A DNA stretch of 62,825 nucleotides from positions 1-62,825 of the forward strand of contig JASWJB010000261.1 in assembly GCA_032433595.1 (NCBI GenBank), in the 5' to 3' direction. The stretch's first letter is position 1. Each line of letters starts with the position of its first letter. The notes beneath the pieces were generated by a model. That model did not search any database and had not been told where the DNA came from. It saw nothing but the letters and a program-made list of their open reading frames with translations. This document shows, one piece after another, positions 1 to 11,967 of the stretch. The DNA is from Conoideocrella luteorostrata. Taxonomy: Eukaryota; Ascomycota; Sordariomycetes; Hypocreales; Clavicipitaceae. The position numbers and the translations under genes are program-made.

Positions 1-1378
1 CCCGGGCGAATCTGCCTCCAGCACGGGTATAAAGATGAATTGTTTGGGTGCCGTTTGCACTGAGGTTCTTGTAAAAAAAAAAAAAAAAACTATACTTTTG
101 TTAATATAACTATGCGGGTCTGCCTATTCTCCGACTTTAAAGCAGAGGACCGGAACGGCTTGCTCATGTTGAAAGTTGCGCGCGATCATGTCTCTCCAAC
201 TACAAATCTGACACTTCACCATCAGTCAAACTGCCTTTATGACCACACCTGCAGCCCAACCCAGTGCAACGCCAGAATCAATATGAAATTCCCTATCTCC
301 GCGCACCGGAAACGTTGCTTCGGATATGAGCACTCTGCTTGCCAGCCAGCGGGGTAGTGGAGGCATCGGGTCGTCGGGCAGGAAAGAGCCTTTTGGTGCA
401 TGACTAGCGGCAGCAGCCCGATGTCCCGACTCCAGCTCGGCTTCATCGTAGGACGGCGAGACATGATTGCGCACATGGGGCTATTGCAGAGCGCAGAGTG
501 GCACGCATCAAGATTTTAGCGCATGTCATCCTCTTGATCGCCGCCTGATGCGAGACCTCCGATACAACGGCTGAGCACGTGCCTGCGTGATTGCTCCGTG
601 GCTAGGCATGGGATTCTGCTGCTTTCACGTATGTACTCCGTACGGAGATGATGCTTGCTGGCTTAGGACTGAATGATTGGATTCTCTCATCGATGCTATC
701 CGGTGAATTAAGCCTTGTGACACCATCTGACGGGAAGGCGTTGCCCTCGCCACCTGCGACTTCCGCATTATGGATGCCAATGCCATGTTTTCATCTTCAC
801 AAGGCAGAGCATTGATGCGGCAGCCAATGATCAACGCATCAGGGCCATCGGCGCCTCCTTATCAGGACAGGTCCGTTAGCACCAGTGGCGGATGGGTGGA
901 TCTATCGGCCCCTCGAGTGGCACGGTTTGGCGCGGTTTTGGCACAAATCTGTGCAAGTTTGGGGCACACCTTTTGTCCTCTGGCTAGCCGTAACGCAACT
1001 CCTGCACGAACTACGGAGTATTAGTTCACCAACTGCTCTGATGGTGTGGAGGGGGCTCCCGGCCACCGCAGGGCGACTTCAACCAAAGGCAGGAACACGC
1101 CCCTCCTCCTCCACCTCATGGTGGCTTGGAGATCCAGTTATTATCTTTGTTGTTGCGTCACCATGGGTTTATTTGCCTTCTGCTTGGATCAGAGTTTTGG
1201 ACCGATGACCCGAACCCAGAGTTCTAGACAGACGCTTTCGGTTCCCTCGTTCTTGATAAAGAGCACTATCCCCCGATCCTGTTTTTTCCCAATAATTTTC
1301 ATTTACTATACTCGTTCCTTTCCAGCTATTTGAACTTTCATCAACTTTTGACTGCAAAAGCACAATATCGCCGTCATC
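1..1378. other. Left-edge stretch without a supported gene
   Basis: No reading frame here begins with a convincing ATG and resembles a known protein. It contains a 17-A run at 73-89, a 12-bp palindrome CTCCGTACGGAG at 636-647 and a TACGGAGTA motif at 1012-1020. The last few hundred bases are probably the promoter and leader of the sulfotransferase-like gene that starts at 1379. A protein-like minus-strand frame at 226-474 lacks an ATG and is left unannotated. Confidence 0.5.
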
Positions 1379-2836
1379 ATGGCTCCCCGACCTATCTTCT
1401 GCATGACACACCCCCGAGCCTGCTCTACTGCCTTTGAGCGGGTAAGTAATTCTTTCTAACCTTCTCACCTTCCGCAACTTCCGATATGCTTTCTCCTTTA
1501 CTCCAATTGGCGGTAAAACAAGGTATAGAGATAGATATCAACAGAGGAAGACAGGGCCATAACTGGGAGTTTGATCCTGTGTTTAAATTGATGAGCTAAT
1601 GAATACGGTGGTGTAGGTTTTCATGACCCGCAGAGATGAGCTAGCCAGCCAGCATGAACCATTCGGCGATGCTTTCTACTTCGGATCAGAATTTGTGAGC
1701 CCGCGCTTCAAGGACGACCCTGTTCGCCGAGAAGCCAGTGGCGTTTCAATTGCAACATACCGAAACACCCTGGAGACTTTCGAAGAGATCCAAAGACAGG
1801 TTCGTGTCTTTATACACTCCATTTTCAGTGTTCTATAATAAGAAGTCCTATGATGATGGGCCCATGTTTGGGTCATTTTGCAAGCTTTGCCCAACCGACA
1901 AATAAACCGATTGCTACCTCCAGCGAGGTGAGATTCAGTCGCACGTTTACGAAGGGACTGTAATCTTGCTAGCAGAGATTTTGGCACCGTGCCAAAACGT
2001 GCGAGCGAGTTGCCTAGTCCCCATTGTGATGTGGCCATTCGACAAATTGAAACTGTACGAAAGCCTTGCACATCACACTCTGCTTACATTTATTTAGGGC
2101 AAACGCGTGTTCATCAAAGACATGGCCTACTATATTTTCCCTGAACCAAATGGCCAAAATGACCCAAAGATAGCACCGTCTCTTGGCGGTGGTAAAGAAG
2201 ATGGCAACCCCACCGTCATCCCACGAGATCAACTGGAAAAGTTCCACTACACTTTTCTCATTCGTCACCCAAGACGCTCTGTCCCCTCTTTCTGGAGGTG
2301 TTGCATCCCACCTCTGGACGAAATCAGTGGTTTTGATGAATTCTGGCCCAGTGAAATGGGATACGCAGAACTCGTCAAGTTTTTTGACTATGCCATCCAG
2401 ACAGGATTGGTGGACAAGTGTCAATTGACTGTCGTTGACGCGGATGATTTGCTGGATAACCCGGAGCCCATGATCCGCAAATTTTGTGAGAAAACGGGCA
2501 TTGATTTCCATCCCTCTATGCTGAAGTGGGATGATGGCGCCCAAGAGCATGCCGAGAAGCTGTTTGCTAAATGGAATGGCTTTCATAACGATGTCTTGGG
2601 GACTAGAGAACTCAAGGGTAGAACACACGCACAGGTACGTAACTTAAGCGCGGGTAATTAATCGCCTTTACATTCCGGACTCACTAACTTTTTTCAAGAA
2701 AACCCCTAGCGTTGAAGCTGAAAACAAAGAATGGGAAGAAAAGTATGGGAAAGATGCACAGAAGAAGATTCGTCAGTGTGTTGACGAGAATATTCCCCTC
2801 TACGAACACTTGAAGAAGTTCTGTATCAAAGTCTAA
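1379..2836 (+). CDS. Sulfotransferase-like P-loop protein, four exons
   Basis: Exons are 1379-1441, 1617-1799, 2098-2634 and 2699-2836; all junctions are phase 0, giving 306 aa. The N-terminus HPRACSTAFERVF resembles the 5'-phosphosulfate-binding loop of sulfotransferase-fold proteins. FLIRHPRRSVPSF, at about residue 140, resembles the 3'-phosphate-binding segment. The rest is a mixed alpha/beta domain rich in charged residues, with no signal peptide or membrane helix, so a cytosolic location is inferred. Family members are usually annotated only as sulfotransferase-like or P-loop hydrolase-like, and the acceptor substrate is unknown. It is convergent with the MHR1-like gene, 366 bp away. The start ATG lies just before exon-1 residues that are part of the conserved loop, so it is well supported. 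The family call is good; the catalytic function is inferred only. Confidence 0.83.
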
Positions 2837-3202
2837 AAGGGACCCTCCCAAGAAGAAGAGGAAGAAAGCAAAACCCATCACGAGGGGTCCATGAGGAGGC
2901 AATCATTTGGAATTGCTGCAAGGGCGCAAAAGTTTAGGTTGGTATATGCTCTAGCAGGAGGGCCTTTCACATATGGTACAAGGAAGACTAGTGGCTTCTG
3001 TCTATTCGTACATAGATTCCAGCAGCCTTGGCTGCTGGCATCTGATCGTCCCGAGCCTAGTCAGTTGGCTCTCCGTTCATTTTAGGTCGCTCTGACGACC
3101 ATTGTTCGCCCCCCTCTCCCGATTAGACATCGGGCATCACCTCCTCTTGGATTACTCTTCATCGTAAATCTGCATGCCTATGATTTGGTCGTGAATAACA
3201 AT

Positions 3203-4026
3203 CTATGCCGTAGACCCCGCGTCCATTCCAGACTTGTAAGCCGGCTGCTCAAACAGTCCATGGGTAACATTGTTAGACCACATCTCCGCGTACTCCTTGT
3301 CCTGGTCGTTCGCCCAGCTGATAGACACTGGCACCAGCTCCAAGCCACCTTCGGCGGGTTTACCAGCATCAGAAATTTTATTTCCATTACCGTGACCGCT
3401 CAATACCACAGCCATATCCGCAATCGAATTCGTTCTCTGCGCATTCAGAGCAATCCCTCTCTCTGACTTGCTTCGGACGGGCCTGTACTCCTGGCCCTTG
3501 GCCTTCTCTTCCGCTATCTTCTTCTTTTCAGCGTCGGTGAACTGTTCGGGGCGCTTGTACCGGAATCCATCCGTCCACGCAACTTCGTGCAAATGTTTCA
3601 ATTCTCGTAGCTTTTGATAAACGGATCGTCCGACTTCGCCCTGGCCTTTGGGAAATTGGATCATGGCCATTGCTGACCAGTAGTCTTTGCGTAATTTGGC
3701 AGGTTTCGTCTTTTTGCCATTGAAAGGTAGTTGTTTCAAAGCATGGAAGCCCTAATACAGTGAAATACAAGCGTTAAAAAAATCCAAAGGTTTCGCGTAA
3801 TTCATCATGGTTGCATTGGGATCGAACGCACGTCCAACTTTTCCTCGAATGAGTAGACTATTTGGTCAGACCTCCTGTGTCTAAAGACCCAAATCTTCTC
3901 GCCGTGGCCTTCAGGGCCTTGTGGTTTCACCGGGAGATTTTGTCGTTGCCCTGTGTGCACTTGGCGTACACAGAGGCGCAGTATTCTTGACCATTGGTCA
4001 ATCCGGGCCCGTGATGCTGTTTTCAT
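3203..4026 (-). CDS. MHR1: Mitochondrial Mhr1 / large-subunit ribosomal protein mL67
   Basis: Two exons, 4026-3832 and 3751-3203, give about 248 aa. The intron starts GTGCGT and ends TTAG at a phase-0 junction. The joined frame reads GEKIWVFRHRRSDQIVYSF, then after the intron GKKTKPAKLRKDYW and later an R-E-L-K-x-L-H-E segment and NSIADMAVVLSG. These match the fungal Mhr1/mL67 family, in which yeast Mhr1 acts in mitochondrial DNA recombination and is also a mitoribosomal large-subunit protein. The first residues are Arg-rich and Ser/Thr-containing, like a mitochondrial presequence. An in-frame upstream ATG at 4059 would add 11 residues; 4026 was preferred because it has A at -3. The gene is divergent from HSP104, sharing about 660 bp. 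Confidence 0.85.
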
Positions 4027-4308
4027 GGTTGTGGTAGTGGCGAAGATGCCTCGACACATCGGAGCTTGGGAAAATCAATGCGCTGCTGGAACTCCGTACT
4101 TCTCGCGCAGTCATGTGATCCGCACTGAAGCCGACTTGGCAGCAGGAGGGAAGAAAAAAATGAGCTGCGGGTTGCTAGGCCTGTCCTTCAGTTGTTGCGG
4201 TACCCACTATCAGACGATTATTGAGGTTAACGTCTGTCCAATGAGATCAGCGGTTCGCCACCTACAACCTGCCCCACCTGCCAACTGCGAAGTGTCCAGT
4301 GACATCAC

Positions 4309-4336
4309 GAAACATCTCTAAGCTTCTGGAGGCTTC
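4309..4336 (+). promoter_or_regulatory. Heat-shock-element-like array upstream of HSP104
   Basis: Six 3-bp units occur at exact 5-bp spacing with alternating orientation: GAA (4309), ATC (4314), TAA (4319), TTC (4324), GAG (4329), TTC (4334). Three match the nGAAn/nTTCn heat-shock consensus exactly and three match two of three bases. It lies 356 bp upstream of the HSP104 start codon, in the intergenic region shared with the MHR1-like gene. Heat-shock factor (Hsf1) control of HSP104 is established in yeast; binding here is inferred. Confidence 0.55.
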
Positions 4337-4691
4337 TGGGTAGCTCTGGGGTCTGTGCAGCGCCTAGATATCGCCAGCGGCATCAAGCAACCGTAAGAGA
4401 GTGCATTTCTTCGGGCCGTCAAGCTCCACCCGTGCATTAGCATATATTTCTTCCTTCTTCAACGTCGTTCCGAAATTTTTATATTCTTTTTTTTCCTTCA
4501 CGCCATCACACTGTAACCACTCTTTTTGATACCCAGGCTCGTTACTGGTGCCCAACTTCAAGCACAACGTGGGGCTTTCGAAAACTCAATTTCATCTGAG
4601 CTTCTGCGACAACAAAAGGCCGCACTCTCTCCCACCACATACCTCCGGTCACTCATATATTGCATATATCATTATCAAATCGACTTCTTGA

Positions 4692-7463
4692 ATGGACTAC
4701 AACTTCACCGACCGAGCCACCAAGGCTCTTGTAGACGCCGAGGAACTGGCTAAACAGTACGGCCATTCGCAACTGACACCGGTACATCTCGCGGTCTCGT
4801 TACTCGAGCCGCCAGTCGATCAATCCAAGGATCAACAGAATGGTCCCCAGACTACCATTACGTTGTTCCGACAAGTCATCGAAAGGGCTCACGGCGATCC
4901 TCAAATTTTTGATCGTACAATGAAGAGGAGCTTGGTGCGACTACCATCCCAAGACCCACCACCAGTACGAATCGATTTGTCACAGTCTTGTCATGCCGTC
5001 TTGAGGAAAGCCCAGGAATTGCAAAAGGTGCAGAAAGACTCCTACATAGGCGTCGACCATCTCATCACATGCCTCGCCGAGAACGACGCGATCCAGACAG
5101 CTCTGCGGGAAGCTAATATTCCCAAAGCTAAACTCCTGCAAGATGCTGTCCAAGCCATTCGAGGCACCAAACGAGTCGACAGTAAAACTGCTGATACTGA
5201 CGAAGAAAACGAGAATTTGGCAAAGTTCACCATCGACATGACCGCCATGGCTAAGGATAAGAAGATAGATCCTGTCATTGGCCGCGAGGAGGAAATCCGC
5301 CGAGTGGTCCGAATTTTGTCTCGGAGAACCAAGAACAACCCCGTTCTCATTGGAGAACCGGGTGTTGGCAAGACTACGGTTGTGGAGGGTCTAGCTCAGC
5401 GCATTGTCAACCGAGATGTGCCCGATAACCTGAAACACTGTAGGCTGATGTCTCTCGATGTTGGCGCCCTTGTTGCGGGGAGCAAATTCCGCGGAGAATT
5501 TGAAGAGCGCATGAAGGGCGTATTAAAGGAGATTGAGGACTCAAAAGAGATGATCGTCCTCTTTGTCGATGAAATTCACCTGCTCATGGGCGCTGGTTCC
5601 TCAGGTGAAGGGGGTATGGACGCTGCTAACCTGTTGAAGCCTATGCTTGCTCGTGGCCAGTTGCATTGTATCGGCGCTACCACCTTGGCCGAGTATCGAA
5701 AGTATGTCGAGAAAGACGCTGCTTTCGAGAGAAGATTCCAGCAGGTCATCGTCAAGGAGCCCACCATACCCGAAACTATTTCCATCTTGCGAGGTCTGAA
5801 GGAGAAATATGACAGACACCACCGAGTAACAATTCTCGATAGTGCTCTGGTAGCGTCCGCCAATCTCGCAGCTCGGTATCTCACTAGTCGACGAATGCCC
5901 GATTCTGCCATCGATCTGGTCGATGAAGCGGCCGCTGCTGTTCGCGTAGCCCGCGAATCTCAGCCCGAAATCATTGACTCTCTGGAACGCAAGCATAGAC
6001 AATTGATGATAGAAATTGCTGCCTTGGAGAAGGAACACGACGAGGCCTCACAAATTCGCCTCAGCCAGGCCAAGAGGGACGCATCGAATGTCGAAGAGGA
6101 GCTTGCACCTCTCAGGGAAAAGTACAAGAATGAAATCAAGCGAAGCGAAGAGATCCATGCGGCAAAAGTGAAACTCGATGAGTTGGAAAAGCGCTTGGAA
6201 GACGCCATGAGTATCAAAGACGATGCCAAGGCGGCTGATCTAAAGTACGGTGCCATTCCTGAACAACAAGCACGAATCAAGGAGCTGGAAGCTCGAAAGG
6301 CCGCCGCTGACGCTGCGCTGAATGCCTCTGGCGCTGATTCTGGAACCGCTATGATTACAGACATTGTCACGGCAGATCACATTAACGAAATCGTGGCCCG
6401 CTGGACAGGCATTCCCGTCACTCGACTTCGCACCTCTGAGAAGGAGAAACTCATCAACATGGAGAGGGTCCTCGGCAAGGTGGTTGTTGGGCAGAAGGAG
6501 GCCGTCAATTCTGTGGCTAACGCCATTCGACTGCAACGATCCGGTCTCAGCAACCCGAATCAGCCCCCCAGCTTCCTCTTCTGTGGTCCATCTGGTACTG
6601 GTAAGACCTTGCTCACCAAGGCTCTTGCCGAGTTCTTGTTCGACGACCCCAAGGCCATGATCCGCTTCGACATGTCAGAATACCAGGAGCGCCATGCACT
6701 TAGTCGAATGATTGGCGCTCCGCCAGGATACGTTGGTCACGACGCCGGAGGTCAGCTTACCGAGGCTCTTCGCAGAAAGCCCTTCTCAATTTTACTCTTC
6801 GACGAGGTTGAGAAGGCCGCCAAGGAAATCTTGACCGTACTTCTGCAGCTCATGGATGACGGCAGAATCACTGACGGTCAAGGCAGAGTCGTCGATGCCA
6901 AAAACTGCATTGTCGTCATGACCTCCAATCTGGGTGCCGAATACCTCACTCGCCCCGGCATCAGGGAAGGCAAAGTCGACGCATCAACCCGAGAGCTGGT
7001 TATGAGTGCTCTACGCAACTATTTCCTCCCCGAGTTTCTCAACCGGATCAACTCAGTCGTCATCTTCAACAGATTGACCCGCAAGGAAATTCGCAAGATT
7101 GTCGACATCCGCATCATCGAAATCCAGAAACGGCTTGAGGATAATGGACGAAAAGTCCGGATTGACGTATCTAACGAAGCCAAGGACTACCTGGGCAACT
7201 CTGGATACTCACCCGCCTATGGTGCCCGTCCTCTGTCACGTTTGATCGAGAAGGAGGTATTGAACAGGCTGGCCATGCTTATTCTCCGAAATGACATCCG
7301 TGATGGGGAGATTGCCAGAGTGGAGCTTGTCGACGATAAGATCGCCGTCTTATCGAACCATCCTGATAGCGATATGAGCGACGACAGTGAAATGACCTAC
7401 GATTCGGACGATGCTGTGGATGAGTTGGTTGGTGATAACATGGACGAGGATTTTTATGATTAA
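4692..7463 (+). CDS. HSP104: Hsp104/ClpB-type AAA+ protein disaggregase
   Basis: A single uninterrupted exon of 923 aa, close to the length usual for fungal Hsp104 (Hsp98). It is a cytosolic hexameric ATPase that extracts and refolds aggregated proteins with Hsp70. Order of parts: Clp-N domain (about 1-150); first AAA+ module with Walker A GEPGVGKT (221-228) and Walker B ILFVDE-type box ending D293-E294; charged coiled-coil middle domain (about 420-540); second AAA+ module with Walker A GPSGTGKT (635-642) and Walker B ending D704-E705; then the C-terminal small domain. The tail is acidic (DNMDEDFYD), as in cytosolic Hsp104. There is no mitochondrial presequence, which argues against Hsp78. 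A heat-shock-like element lies upstream. The gene converges on the Zn2Cys6 regulator with about 300 bp between stops. Confidence 0.97.
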   Translation: MDYNFTDRATKALVDAEELAKQYGHSQLTPVHLAVSLLEPPVDQSKDQQNGPQTTITLFRQVIERAHGDPQIFDRTMKRSLVRLPSQDPPPVRIDLSQSCHAVLRKAQELQKVQKDSYIGVDHLITCLAENDAIQTALREANIPKAKLLQDAVQAIRGTKRVDSKTADTDEENENLAKFTIDMTAMAKDKKIDPVIGREEEIRRVVRILSRRTKNNPVLIGEPGVGKTTVVEGLAQRIVNRDVPDNLKHCRLMSLDVGALVAGSKFRGEFEERMKGVLKEIEDSKEMIVLFVDEIHLLMGAGSSGEGGMDAANLLKPMLARGQLHCIGATTLAEYRKYVEKDAAFERRFQQVIVKEPTIPETISILRGLKEKYDRHHRVTILDSALVASANLAARYLTSRRMPDSAIDLVDEAAAAVRVARESQPEIIDSLERKHRQLMIEIAALEKEHDEASQIRLSQAKRDASNVEEELAPLREKYKNEIKRSEEIHAAKVKLDELEKRLEDAMSIKDDAKAADLKYGAIPEQQARIKELEARKAAADAALNASGADSGTAMITDIVTADHINEIVARWTGIPVTRLRTSEKEKLINMERVLGKVVVGQKEAVNSVANAIRLQRSGLSNPNQPPSFLFCGPSGTGKTLLTKALAEFLFDDPKAMIRFDMSEYQERHALSRMIGAPPGYVGHDAGGQLTEALRRKPFSILLFDEVEKAAKEILTVLLQLMDDGRITDGQGRVVDAKNCIVVMTSNLGAEYLTRPGIREGKVDASTRELVMSALRNYFLPEFLNRINSVVIFNRLTRKEIRKIVDIRIIEIQKRLEDNGRKVRIDVSNEAKDYLGNSGYSPAYGARPLSRLIEKEVLNRLAMLILRNDIRDGEIARVELVDDKIAVLSNHPDSDMSDDSEMTYDSDDAVDELVGDNMDEDFYD

Positions 7464-7761
7464 ATGGACAACGAAACATGAAACAAAAAACAAAAACAAA
7501 ACGAAGCCAAAAGTAGCATAATCAGCAGCATGGAACTTTCCAGGCGTTCAGGACACGAGAACCATTTTCGAGCGACAAGTTAGCTTAAAAGAGGCGCTTT
7601 CTTTTCACGATAAGGAAGAGTAGATAGCAAAACATGTACTTAAATATAAACTGTTGAAAAAATATGCGCAACCCCGCCGCCCTTTCCTGTACCTACTGTA
7701 ATCAAGAACTAAACCAACTTTCGAATTTACATGGGATATATGTATAATTATATGGAAGAAT
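7464..7761. other. Convergent 3' region between HSP104 and a Zn2Cys6 regulator
   Basis: This 298-bp AT-rich spacer holds the 3' ends of two convergent genes. No coding frame or RNA gene is seen. An A-rich stretch directly follows the HSP104 stop codon and probably belongs to its 3' UTR. Confidence 0.5.
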
Positions 7762-10432
7762 TCAAGGCAAGCCGAGTATACCTGCATCATCGCCCACCCA
7801 GCCAAAGTCATCCATGAACATGGACCAATCTACTTCTTGGATGGGGTCGGAGTTTAACGCCCCAGTTTGGGGTTTGACCGCCGGATTGGGCTGTGTTTGT
7901 GTAGTGGGACACGCTCGAGCTTCTAAATTAAAACCGGCACGTCAGTACTTGATCTGGGCTCGACGGGTGGATGGAGAGATGGACGGATAGATAGATAGAT
8001 AGATAGACTGCAATATAGAAAAGCTCAAAGGCGGCCACAGCCATCAAATGACTGTTGTGACTTACGCATCAACTCAAGCGCCTTGTTTACCCTGTCTGTG
8101 CTGCTCTGGGCGTCCTTCAGCGCCGCCCTGAACATATTTAAACACCAAAACGTCACGCCTGCGGTCAGGCGGTCGGTTCTGGAACCGGGGCAGGGCCCGA
8201 GACTGGAAGCTATGTTGCGGATCGACCAGAAGGTATCCATGATAATGCTCGCCCTGTGGGCTAAGTCGGCGTCACGAACTGAGCTGCGCAACACACACCC
8301 ACAGGCCTGCTGGACGAGAACGTGGGCGTCTGGCTCGCTCATGCCCGGGGCGCATTCGGAGTGGAGGATGCTGATGATGATGCATGCGGCGTCGATGTTG
8401 GTGCGCATGGCCCATTGCGGGGCGTGGGTGAGAAACTGGGTGCGGGTTTCCAAGTCAAGAGAGTGGGCGATGATGGAGCGGGCCGTGTTGAAGACGCGGA
8501 CGGCGTGGGTTTTGATGGATGGAATGGGCGTGTTGGGCGGTGACATGAAGTAGCCGAGTTGAATTTCTAATTGTGCGGACAGGAGGCAGTAGCGGCATAT
8601 GTCTGGTGGTGGCGATGGGAGGACGGTTAGTTGGATGGTCAGTAGATGGACAGGAAATTGGATGGAAGGGGAAAGACAGAGACAGAGGGAAAAAGAAAGA
8701 GATGGAGAGAGAAAATATACCAGAGTCGTATCTGCTAATGAGGGGTTTGAGGGACTCGAACTCCGTCTCCCACATGGCTACCTCGAACTCGTGGACACCC
8801 CCGTGAGCCGTGATCTGTGTGTACATGGCGTTGCTGAAACGATTGAGCAGTCGCTGGATGTCGTGCATCATGATGAGGTCGGCCCACAAGGATGACTCGA
8901 GGGCTGCTTTTGTCTTCGTGTCGCTGTATTGTACTGATGGAGGTGGGATACCAATAGCCGAGGCAGTTCTACGGCAACGTCAGCACTCGTAGGTGGTCTT
9001 TAGTACGACAAAGGGCCTCGAGCAGCGAGCCGCTGGTAGCTGAGTGGGAATGTAAAGCGTTACCTTTGAGCAAGCAAACAGCATGCCAGCCAAGTTGCAG
9101 AGGCCTCCTCATCAGTAGCCTGAAAATGCTGGCGCAAACCAACCAGGAATTGTGCGTTTTTGCCCTGGCCGGTATGGCAGCCCAGTCCCAAGGCAGTATT
9201 CAAGGCGATGGCGGCAAGCGTGGGCGAAGGATCCGTGACAAAACGTATAGTTGGCATTGGAAAGGTGCACATTATTAGCATGGCGTGGACGGCGTCAAAG
9301 TTCAACGCCGTCACCGATATCATTGTCCAGATGTCCTTTTCAAGATGCTCCGATAGCAAGAGGAAGAGTGATCGGTCTCTGCAATATCGTCGGCTGGCAA
9401 CGTAGATGACGAGCCAGAACAGGGTTGTGTTGGCCTCATAGCACTCGTCTGGGTCCTTTTTCCGCAGCACGGGGATGTAATGATGAAAGTGCTGCAAGTA
9501 TCTGACAATGGATGGATTGTTAAATGAATTGCTCATGTATTTTTGCACAAGAAATACTGAGCTCTGTGGTGATAGACGACTTACTTTGCGAAATACCAAT
9601 CGATGTCCTCTCCAGACACAATATGATTACCCAAAATACGAGCCTCCGTCGGGCCTGTCTTCAAGCGCTGCTCAGAACCCTGGGCCGACCGATGGCCAGC
9701 CGAGGACTCGGCCTGAGGTGTAGGCACTTGTGGTGTTGTGGCGGTTGCAGTGACACCGACCCCAGATCCAGGCCGCTGGTCTGGAAGAGCTGAGACGGCT
9801 GCACGAGGACTTGGTGGCGTCCATACCGCCGGTGCCCCATTGCCTGAGGGCTGTACAACTTGTCTGATGCTTTGCAACTCTTGTTCGAGTTGCTCTAACT
9901 TGCTGTGGTGATGGATGATGTTTGCGCATTAGCTGGAGGTTCAGACGTAAGTGTGCATATGAGCGTTCTCCTCACTGGGCGACACGCGTTGGGCCGGAAG
10001 CCACAGCCAGGATTGCGCATTAATTGAAGACATCGGTGTAATAATTGGACGCACCTTCGTTTGGTGACTCTCTTGTGAGACTTGTCAACCACACATGAGA
10101 TTTGAAGCTTGGTACATCGCTGGCAGGGTTCGCCGGGAATCTGACCGGGTCTGCACCGCACCTGCAAACCAGTCAGCATGAACTTGCGCCGAGCTTAGAC
10201 CTGAACCTGGCTGGGAATGCCTGCGCAGGCGTGCTTGTAGAGAGGGTAAATGGGACAAAGGAGTGCCCATAAGATTAAAACGCAAAAAAACAAAAGTCCT
10301 TCATTGCATGATGTGTCTTACTTTCGAATTGCGGCAACTGACACATGCCACATTGCGCCTTGTCCTGTCGTCATGGCCATGATGATGACCACTCGTAGGG
10401 GAGACATCCACCGAGGGTGACGTTGGCGACAT
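7762..10432 (-). CDS. Zn(II)2Cys6 transcription factor with fungal-specific regulatory domain
   Basis: Seven exons: 10432-10322, 10161-10055, 9902-9585, 9501-9064, 8968-8721, 8602-8066 and 7922-7762; all phases agree, giving 639 aa. The binuclear cluster spans exons 1 and 2: C30, C33, C40, C50, C53, C60 (CX2CX6CX9CX2CX6C), followed by a basic linker (KRVTKR) and a leucine/glutamine coiled coil (LEQLEQELQSI) typical of Gal4-class dimerisation. Residues from about 175 form a helical middle homology region. The acidic, aromatic C-terminus (DWSMFMDDFGWVGDD) looks like an activation domain. A GATA microsatellite sits in the last intron. The start ATG at 10432 gives a Ser/Pro/His-rich leader. Target genes cannot be inferred, and no biosynthetic cluster adjoins it. 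Confidence 0.85.
7986..8006. repeat. (GATA)n microsatellite in an intron
   Basis: About five tandem GATA units, located inside the last intron of the minus-strand Zn2Cys6 regulator (intron 7923-8065). Confidence 0.9.
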
Positions 10433-11967
10433 TCTCACTCCTCAGGGCACATTCAACTGCCACTGCGGATCCTGGACTGGGGTACTCAACTGTCCCGCCT
10501 GAACCTCGTTTGTTCCAATCGCTCGTTGTGTCCTATTTGATATTGTTTTTTTTTTCCTTCCCCAGGTTCAAAAATAATCCGAAATCATGGACGCGGGTTG
10601 TTGTCGACCCAAATTGAGTAACATGGCGCGCCGCCCCTCCTCCCAAGTTATCGTTGCACGGGCCCGGGGGGGGAAAGATTGGAGTATGTAGGTACTGTTG
10701 GAGAAAAAGGTGAGACTGAAAGAACAAAGTGTGCCAGTTTTTTGGATGGCGGTTTTAGTTCCGCCTTAGTTACCGCGCAGGGCTATTCCATGATGCTTCT
10801 ACTCCGTACAAATCAGCTCAAACCAACAGCATTCTCAGGAAACCCGCTGTTGGGCATTCATTTCATCGCCGCTAAACCCGGTGCGTGCAACTAACTGAAG
10901 AGTCGCTAGTCACGTGGGAGCCGTCTTCCTGCCCTCTTCCCCCGCAACTTTCTTCCTCGACGCGCGGACAGCCTTCTTCCGTTGCTTTGGACTCTGTCCT
11001 TTTGAAGAGGGCAAGCACAGAGGCTCTATACTTACTCGAAATACATGCTGCAGACTTTACAATTCCGAGAGATATTATCCAGGATAGAGCTTATAGCTAT
11101 GGATCATGGTAAAGCATCCAAGGATTTCTGCCAGCCAATAATGTTAAAGCAGGAACCGTACCTTGTAAAATGAATTATCAAGGACCAAGAAGCTGTGAAT
11201 CAATGATGTTGGCAAAAACATGGAGTGCGGTGTTAGCGACAATCGCTGTGTTGTTGACGATGATAGCGATATGACGAATGATTAAGCCGGGTCTAACGGC
11301 GAATTGGTTCTTACCCGAGGATATACAAACTGTGATGGGAATTTGAAGTCTCACATTTAATCTGATATAGGCTTCTAGTGACGTGCATAATTGATGCTTC
11401 CTGGAGGAAAGAAGAGGTGCAATATGCGAGATACTGTATGCCCGCGGACCTTGTCGACACCATAGGCGTAGGGAAAGCTTCGGATAAATTAATTATGCTG
11501 CTGCTGCTGAAGATGCTACTGACGATGCTACTGATGATGCTGCCGATGATTTTACTATCTTGTGTGACTTTTTTTGTATTTCCCCCCCGGGGGCCGCCTG
11601 CAGCGGCCTTCTTCAAGAGCAGAATCCCACCGCCTTCCCCCCCCCCGGTATCTTACGGTTCCTCAACACCACATCTTCGCAATATAGTACATTGCGATAC
11701 ATTACGAATTTCATTAACCAATGGCCGAACGAATTGACAAAGTGATACAATTAGAGTGAGGCAGAAAATTGATCTCCACTTTGCACCGGCCCATTAACGA
11801 TGCAAAGCGGGAAAGCTGCGCTTCTCCTGCTTGCCCTCGACTTGCTTAACCGCAAATCTCAGGCAAATCTCCGCTTTCCCTAATTAGAAGTCCGTGTCCC
11901 TACATGCCTTTTAAATGTGTCCATATTCGTATCCAAACGCCAAATACTTGAATACATCCACGTTCTT
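10433..11967. other. Promoter region of the Zn2Cys6 regulator and 3' flank of PBN1
   Basis: No supported gene in about 1.5 kb. It holds homopolymer runs, a C-rich segment near 11580 and 11640, and an imperfect CTG/ATG trinucleotide tract at about 11496-11550 that creates a meaningless Met/Leu-rich frame. The part next to 10433 is probably the promoter of the minus-strand regulator. Confidence 0.5.

Noticed and set aside
226..474. 82-codon minus-strand frame with protein-like composition (SPSYDEAELESGHRAAA)
   Set aside because: It begins at GTG after a stop, has no ATG or clear upstream exon, and no recognised family; it could be a last exon of a minus-strand gene but there is nothing to join it to.
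5042..6660. Several long open frames overlapping HSP104 on the opposite strand and in other plus-strand frames
   Set aside because: They are shadows of the strongly biased HSP104 coding sequence; none has homology or its own gene signals.
11378..11737. 119-codon Met/Leu-rich plus-strand frame
   Set aside because: Its core is an imperfect CTG/ATG tract followed by C-rich sequence; no homology and no splice partners.
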